Source of the DNA: Blastocladiella britannica | Lineage: Eukaryota; Blastocladiomycota; Blastocladiomycetes; Blastocladiales; Blastocladiaceae | DNA length: 59,147 nucleotides | Assembly: GCA_025349905.2 (NCBI GenBank) | Contig: MU624556.1 | Location: forward strand, 1 to 59,147 | Direction of reading: 5' to 3' | Shown here: piece by piece, positions 54,601-59,147 of the stretch | How positions within the stretch are numbered: the first letter of the stretch is position 1 | Layout: every line of letters starts with the position of its first letter | Made by a program: the position numbers and the translations under genes | The notes under the pieces: model-generated | What the model was told of the DNA's origin: nothing | The model's input: the letters and a program-made list of their open reading frames with translations, nothing else | The model's database searches: none

Positions 54601-56251
54601 AGTTCATGAGCCGCAACTTGTCGGCAAATCCCACCAGAATATAGAGGCCCGACGGGTGGAATGCCACCGAGTACGATTCCTCGGCAAATTGTTTCACCAG
54701 CTCGCTGCTGGCGTCCATATAGTTCCACACTCGCACCGACCGATCGGCGCTGCACGTCACAATCAGTGGCTTGCGGATGCACGTGTCCATGCCGGTGACG
54801 GCGCCCGAGTGGAACGGCTGTGCAAATGGCTCGAACCGTGTGTCTTCGAGCTACATGATCCTATGTAAGTATTATTTACCTGCTCGTAGAAAAATATGAA
54901 AAGTACCTTGACATCGCCTTCGCCAAGCACCACCGAGTACATTTGAGAGTTCCGGCCCACCACCAGCAACGTCTCCTCGTTGGGTGTCAGTGCCATGGCA
55001 ACGATATCCTGGGAGGCTTCCTCGGGGAGCACCACCTCGCGCGCCTTGCGGTAGCTGGCCTCGTCGGTCTTGTCGTAAATGGTGATGAGCCCACCGGTGC
55101 ATCCGCAAATGAATCCACCCTTGACGGTTGACACCAGGCTCAGTGCGTCGCGATGCAGACCAGAGGCCCCTTGGGTGTTGACCACGTCGACTTTGGGTTC
55201 GCCCGACTCGAACAAAATCAGGTGCCCATCGATGGTCGACGCAATGACGCGCGTTTCATTGAGCCATACGTGCGCCAAGTAGTGCTGCAAAATAATTTTC
55301 GTGCAGTCAATCCACAGTAAAAATATACAAGTAAATAGAGCAAAGTACCTTAGGCTCCACCTTGGAGCTGCCGAATTGGCGCATAGATCCCTCAACAAAG
55401 CGGTACATTTTAAACAGCCCATGGCCCACGACGCTGACTTGCGACGGATCCCAAGGATTGAATGCGACTTGCACCGCCGTCGACAGCGGAGAGGCATTGC
55501 AGCGCACGGATCCCAGGATTTTGGCCTTTTCCCATGACCAGTTGTACACCATCCAGTCGGGCCCGTCGGTGAGGCACACAATGTACTTTGAGTCGGAGGA
55601 GAAGGAGAGCGAAATAATGTCGCGCGAAGTGTTGGATGCGCCACCAGTGGCTCCGGCAAGGAGCCCCTGTGCTCCAGCAGCACTGGAAGCACCGCCACCC
55701 GAGGTGTCGGATGGGCCCATGCCGCTCGCAAGCCCCCCGGCAACCGCGGGTGGCGGCGGAATCACAAGGACTTTGCGCTTGCGAAGCGTCAGCAGATCGT
55801 ACACCACGATGCAAGCGCCGCCGGGACCATGGAGGGTGGACGAGGCAGCAGCGGCGGCGGCGGCGGCAGCAGCAGCGCCCGAGGCGGGTGACGAAGACGA
55901 TCCGATGCCGCCGGGATCAATCCCCGATCCGACACCAACAAGAGCCGATCCAGTACTATTCGCAACAGCTGCCGCTGAAGAAGACGATGATGACGGTGGG
56001 GGCGGCGGCGGTGCGATCGAGCGCTCGGCAATGGCAATGAAGCGCTTGTTGGGGGCCAGCGCCATGGCCGTCATGGCGTCGCAGGAGTCCTGCGAGGGAA
56101 CAAACTTTTGCGATCGCGACTCGGCATTGTACACGACCGTGTTGGCGCCAGATGGATACACGGCGGTGGTGTCGTCGAGCCAGTGAATACATCCCTTGAC
56201 GTCGGCCTTGAGCCCGAACGCGTGCTTATGCGCGACCGCGGCGATCGACAT
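51638..56251 (-). CDS. CFAP57: Cilia- and flagella-associated protein 57 (WDR65)
   Basis: Seven exons, 56251-55349, 55284-54907, 54850-54230, 54153-53110, 53041-52742, 52674-52501 and 52432-51638, encode 1404 aa. The first 800 residues are WD repeats ([67 protein letters not shown]) and the rest is coiled coil ([40 protein letters not shown]). CFAP57 is an axonemal protein needed for assembly of a subset of inner dynein arms and normal beating; its presence implies a motile flagellum. Ser/Ala/Gly inserts in the first propeller are lineage-specific. The last intron (52433-52500) has a GC donor after QIK; all other phases close at zero. Confidence 0.95.
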
Positions 56252-56498
56252 TTTTGCTTTGATACGGGACTGGGAAAGAGGTTGGAAATCCAATCCTGGG
56301 GATGGGAAACCCGGATCTAGGGAACATTGTCGCGCTCCCAACACTCCTTTCGATCCCGCCAGCAACTGATTCTTTTCGTGAGATTTTTGCCACCTTCAAG
56401 CTACCGCCGCTCGGCAAGTACCCTGATTAAGGACCTGCGGTGTTAGATAAATTTATCGCTGTTCAGCAGATTTCCTCTCTTTGGGCATCCCAAATTTC
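56252..56498. promoter_or_regulatory. Bidirectional promoter between CFAP57 and the first MARCH5-like gene
   Basis: 247 bp between divergent starts; five A on the coding strand precede CFAP57. No clear TATA box or further gene. Confidence 0.4.
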
Positions 56499-57612
56499 AT
56501 GATGGCCACCGACACCAAAGCGACATGCTGGATTTGCTATGGCGACGCTGATCTCGCCCTCGACGATGACAGCGACCGTTGGGTCAAGCCGTGCAAGTGC
56601 AAGGGTATAACCGCTCTCATCTATTTGTGCAATGGTCCAGCTAAAACCGCAACACGTACCAGGCACACTGGCCCTCGTGCACGAGCAGTGCCTCCTCGGC
56701 TACATTGCTTCCAAGCACAATGACGACGAACCAACGCCTTGCCCGAATTGCGGCGTCAACTATGTAATGCAAGACACGTCCTCGCCCGTCATTCGGTTTT
56801 TCGAGGCTCTGGATGGTTGGCTCAAGCGGCTCGCGCCGTTTTACGTTTTCTATGTGGTGTTGAGCTTTTTGCTGACGCCCGAGTACTTTGAAATGGTCAT
56901 GCCCGCATCCTTGAGCCACTGGGCGTGGGTCACGCCCAAGCTGCAGACGGCGGTGTACACGGTCATGACGGTCAGCGCTCTTCGGATTTTTTCGATCCCA
57001 ATGCTCGTTTCTACGTTCCTGGGTGGTCCGAAGGCGACGACAGATCCTGTGCACGTTCCCTTCGCAGAGATCGGATTCTGGCCCCCGTCGATGGCTATGG
57101 CATTTGTCACCATTCCCTTGTTCATGCTCTTCTGCAACTTCGCCTATACAAAAGCGGTGGAAGTGTACCTGCTACCTAAGGCCATTGCCAGCAACGAGCT
57201 ATTGCACACGCTCCGTGGTGCGGACGGCAAGCCCAGTGATGAGTACGAGAACGAGCTGGATCGCACGCGTGTTGTGCTCGGCATTCCGGACTCGCCTCAC
57301 CGGCTCAACAAGTGGTACGCGCTGTTTACGGGTACCGCTCTTCTATATTTATTTCCCCTACTTCGAGTTTCTGATACCTTGGCTGACTCAAAAACAAAAA
57401 CAACAGTGTTCATACTCCTGATGAGCATTGGCATCGAATTTAGGTCAACGAGAATGTTTGCTTCTTTGTCACCGCGTCAGGCGCTCGACGTCGCCTTGAA
57501 CCATATCGTCTGCCTTGTCACTGGTGCGCTCAAAATTTTGTACCGCGGCCACAAGTTGGATTCGGAACGCATCAAGCGTGTGGTTCCATACAAAGAACCT
57601 CTTTCATTGTAA
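56499..57612 (+). CDS. RING-CH (MARCH5-like) E3 ubiquitin ligase, copy A
   Basis: Exons 56499-56604, 56663-57331 and 57407-57612 encode 326 aa. The RING-CH finger is complete: CWICYGDADL, WVKPCKCKG joined to TLALVHEQCLLGYI, then CPNCGVNY. Four hydrophobic segments follow (FYVFYVVLSFLLTP, AVYTVMTVSALRIF, AMAFVTIPLFMLFCNFAYT, VFILLMSIGI). The layout matches MARCH5, an outer-mitochondrial-membrane ligase that tunes mitochondrial fission, MAVS and import surveillance. Start: two adjacent ATG codons, the first taken. The last intron (57332-57406) has no stop, so readthrough would add 25 residues. The next gene starts only 6 bp after the stop. Confidence 0.9.
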
Positions 57613-57618
57613 AACAAA

Positions 57619-58927
57619 ATGGCGGACACAAATAATACAACAACCTCATTTTCGTTTTCGTTCTTGGGCCTGTCGGTCGAGGCGACCATGAGCTCGAGGA
57701 TGGCCACAGTGTCGCATTCTGTAAGCGATCGGTTTCCGCCGCCGAGTGCGACACTGGACGCAGATACCGACGGCGACCTCGCCCAAGTCGGAACTGGGCT
57801 GCTCGTTTCAATTGGCGATGATGAACCCACAAAATCGGCCCCGCACCGCGACTGGGAGGGCACGTTGACTCCACCCGAGTTACCCGCCAGCGAAATCGAT
57901 CAAGTGGCGTGCTGGATCTGTTATGGCGAGCATCTGGAATCGCCAGGACAGGCCTGGGTCCGACCATGCCGGTGCAAAGGTTTGGTTCATTTCTACCGCT
58001 CGCCGACGTGCTCTGACATCCTCCAACAGGAACGCTGAAATACGTGCACGAATCGTGCCTGCTGCACTATATTGCGGCGCGCGCAGGAACGGCTACGCGA
58101 GTGTGCCCGCACTGCGCCATCGAATACAAGTTGGTGACTCCGCCCGTCACATCGCCAGTGGTTCGTATGGTCGACCATGTACAGAAAACGGTCCATGAGC
58201 ATCGACCATTTGTCCTTTACACTTGCGCACTGCTCCTTATGCTGGGACCTGCGGCGCCCGCACTCGGCATGGCGGATCCGCGGTGGCACATGCGCGCCTG
58301 GGCGGGTGTGCGATCGGCTTCCAAGGCCATGTTGCTGGGGACATGCTTTGGATACGGCCGCATTCTTCCGCTCTTGCCCGCGTGGTTCGCGCATGTCGCT
58401 GCACCGCTGATGCAGGAGGTACCAGGATCGGACTGGCAGCCTCCATCACTGGCAACGATGGCCTTAGCCTTGCCATGGATCTCGCTTGCGTGGAGCACCG
58501 CCGCGGCGTATGCCGCCGGGGTGCTGTTGCTGCCAAGACTAATGCGGCAGACTCCAGTGCGCGACCCCGAAACCGAATCCATGGAGTGGCACGTTGAGCA
58601 GGCTCGAAGTGAGCTCGAGATCCCCGAGTTTCATTCCCTCTCGCGTGCCATCCAGAAACTTGTGCTTGGATCGGGTATCTTATTTGCTTATTTCAGCAGT
58701 AGCCGTGCTCATTTGATATTGCAGTAGTTTTGGCCCTTGTTGCACAAGCCGGCCCCCGCATGACAAGCCGGATGGCCGGATTCAACGATCCCATGTCGCC
58801 CCGCATGTTCCACGCCATTGGGTATGGATACATGCTGTTTGCCCTCAAGGACAGCCTGCAGGTCTGGTATCGCTGGCACACGTGGGCACATGGCCATCGG
58901 AGTCGTGTCTTGAATTTCCGAGAGTGA
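57619..58927 (+). CDS. RING-CH (MARCH5-like) E3 ubiquitin ligase, copy B
   Basis: Exons 57619-57979, 58030-58674 and 58725-58927 encode 402 aa. An 85-residue Ser/Thr/Asp-rich N-terminal extension precedes the RING-CH finger CWICYGEHLE, WVRPCRCKG, TLKYVHESCLLHYI and CPHCAIEY. Membrane segments follow (FVLYTCALLLMLGP, MALALPWISLAWST, VVLALVAQAG and the last near GYGYMLFAL). Order, intron positions and motifs match copy A, so the two are a tandem duplication, though sequence outside the RING has diverged strongly. The stop TGA at 58925-58927 overlaps a good donor (GTGAGT at 58924), so an additional 3' exon is possible. Confidence 0.87.
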
Positions 58928-59147
58928 GTTTTTTTTTTTTCAACCATGGCGCTGTCAGTCTAGCTCGCTCGCAATTGAAACAATTGAGACAAACACTAAA
59001 TACCGAACCGATCAGCTTCGCTTGCACAATCGCCCGTCACTCACCGCTATATATGAACAAAAATAATGGGACACACTGCCAGAGTCAGTCCGTTGCGCGC
59101 ACTTGTGGGCAAACGGGGGAAAAATCAATGAAAACAATGGATGGAGG
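58928..59147. other. Window end, possible start of another plus-strand gene
   Basis: A T tract follows the stop. A TATA-like tatatat lies at 59048-59054, and an ATG near 59068 opens MGHTARVSPLRALVGKRG before a stop. With introns this could be a first exon, possibly a mitochondrial protein, but support is weak. Confidence 0.3.

Noticed and set aside
58924..58929. GTGAGT donor implying a further exon of MARCH5-like copy B
   Set aside because: It overlaps the stop and a T tract follows, as at other gene ends; kept only as a caution in the gene entry.

Overview
The window is 59 kb of nuclear DNA from a eukaryote, most likely a zoosporic (flagellated) fungus, and Blastocladiomycota is my best guess. 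The reasons are GC-rich exons split by short (about 44 to 110 nt) AT-rich introns, very tight gene spacing, fungal genes (GWT1-type GPI inositol acyltransferase, PHS1-type dehydratase, an MSC2/ZnT5-like zinc transporter) and, beside them, genes that most Dikarya have lost: the ciliary protein CFAP57, a C2CD5 homologue and a p22phox homologue. The phylum is an inference; no rRNA or other marker lies here.

Layout. 331-3626 (-) is a ruined gene of a tryptophan-rich, ankyrin-like family. It is cut by a 651-bp poly(A)-tailed retroposed insert flanked by an 18-bp target-site duplication. 3676-7137 holds a mitochondrial RDD membrane protein, an AN1 zinc-finger protein ending in a CaaX box, p22phox and the proteasome/BRCA2 factor SEM1. 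7318-11926 is C2CD5. 11939-24779 is a run of five minus-strand housekeeping genes: ORC3, GWT1, SKI8/WDR61, a PPR protein and STRIP1/Far11. 25170-30514 has the casein kinase 2 beta subunit, an intact tryptophan-rich repeat gene, an eIF4A-like pseudo-helicase and an unknown protein. 30782-34637 has an AIG1-like GTPase with a cysteine-rich tail, a possible small membrane protein and a cytochrome P450. 34682-40297 has an F-box protein, PHS1/HACD, NPRL2 and a thioredoxin-like protein. 40498-45400 has a His-rich zinc transporter and a seven-helix RGS protein. 45766-50439 has a tandem-repeat protein interrupted by an assembly gap and a large unknown Ser/Ala-rich protein. 50832-58927 has TXNDC9, CFAP57 and two tandem MARCH5-like RING-CH ligases.

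There is no operon-like pathway; neighbours are mostly unrelated housekeeping genes. Shared themes are nutrient and kinase signalling (NPRL2, STRIP1, CK2 beta, RGS), membrane and GPI metabolism (GWT1, PHS1, P450, zinc transporter), proteostasis (SEM1, AN1 protein, MARCH5 pair, TXNDC9) and the flagellum (CFAP57).

Exon structures were derived by hand from splice signals, reading phase and remembered family sequences. In every spliced gene listed the exon lengths add up to a whole number of codons. Recurrent traits are tiny first exons (5, 9, 11 and 27 nt), donors of the form GTCCGT beside GTACGT/GTATGT, two GC-AG introns, A-tracts just before start codons and T-tracts after some stops. No tRNA, rRNA or CRISPR array was seen.
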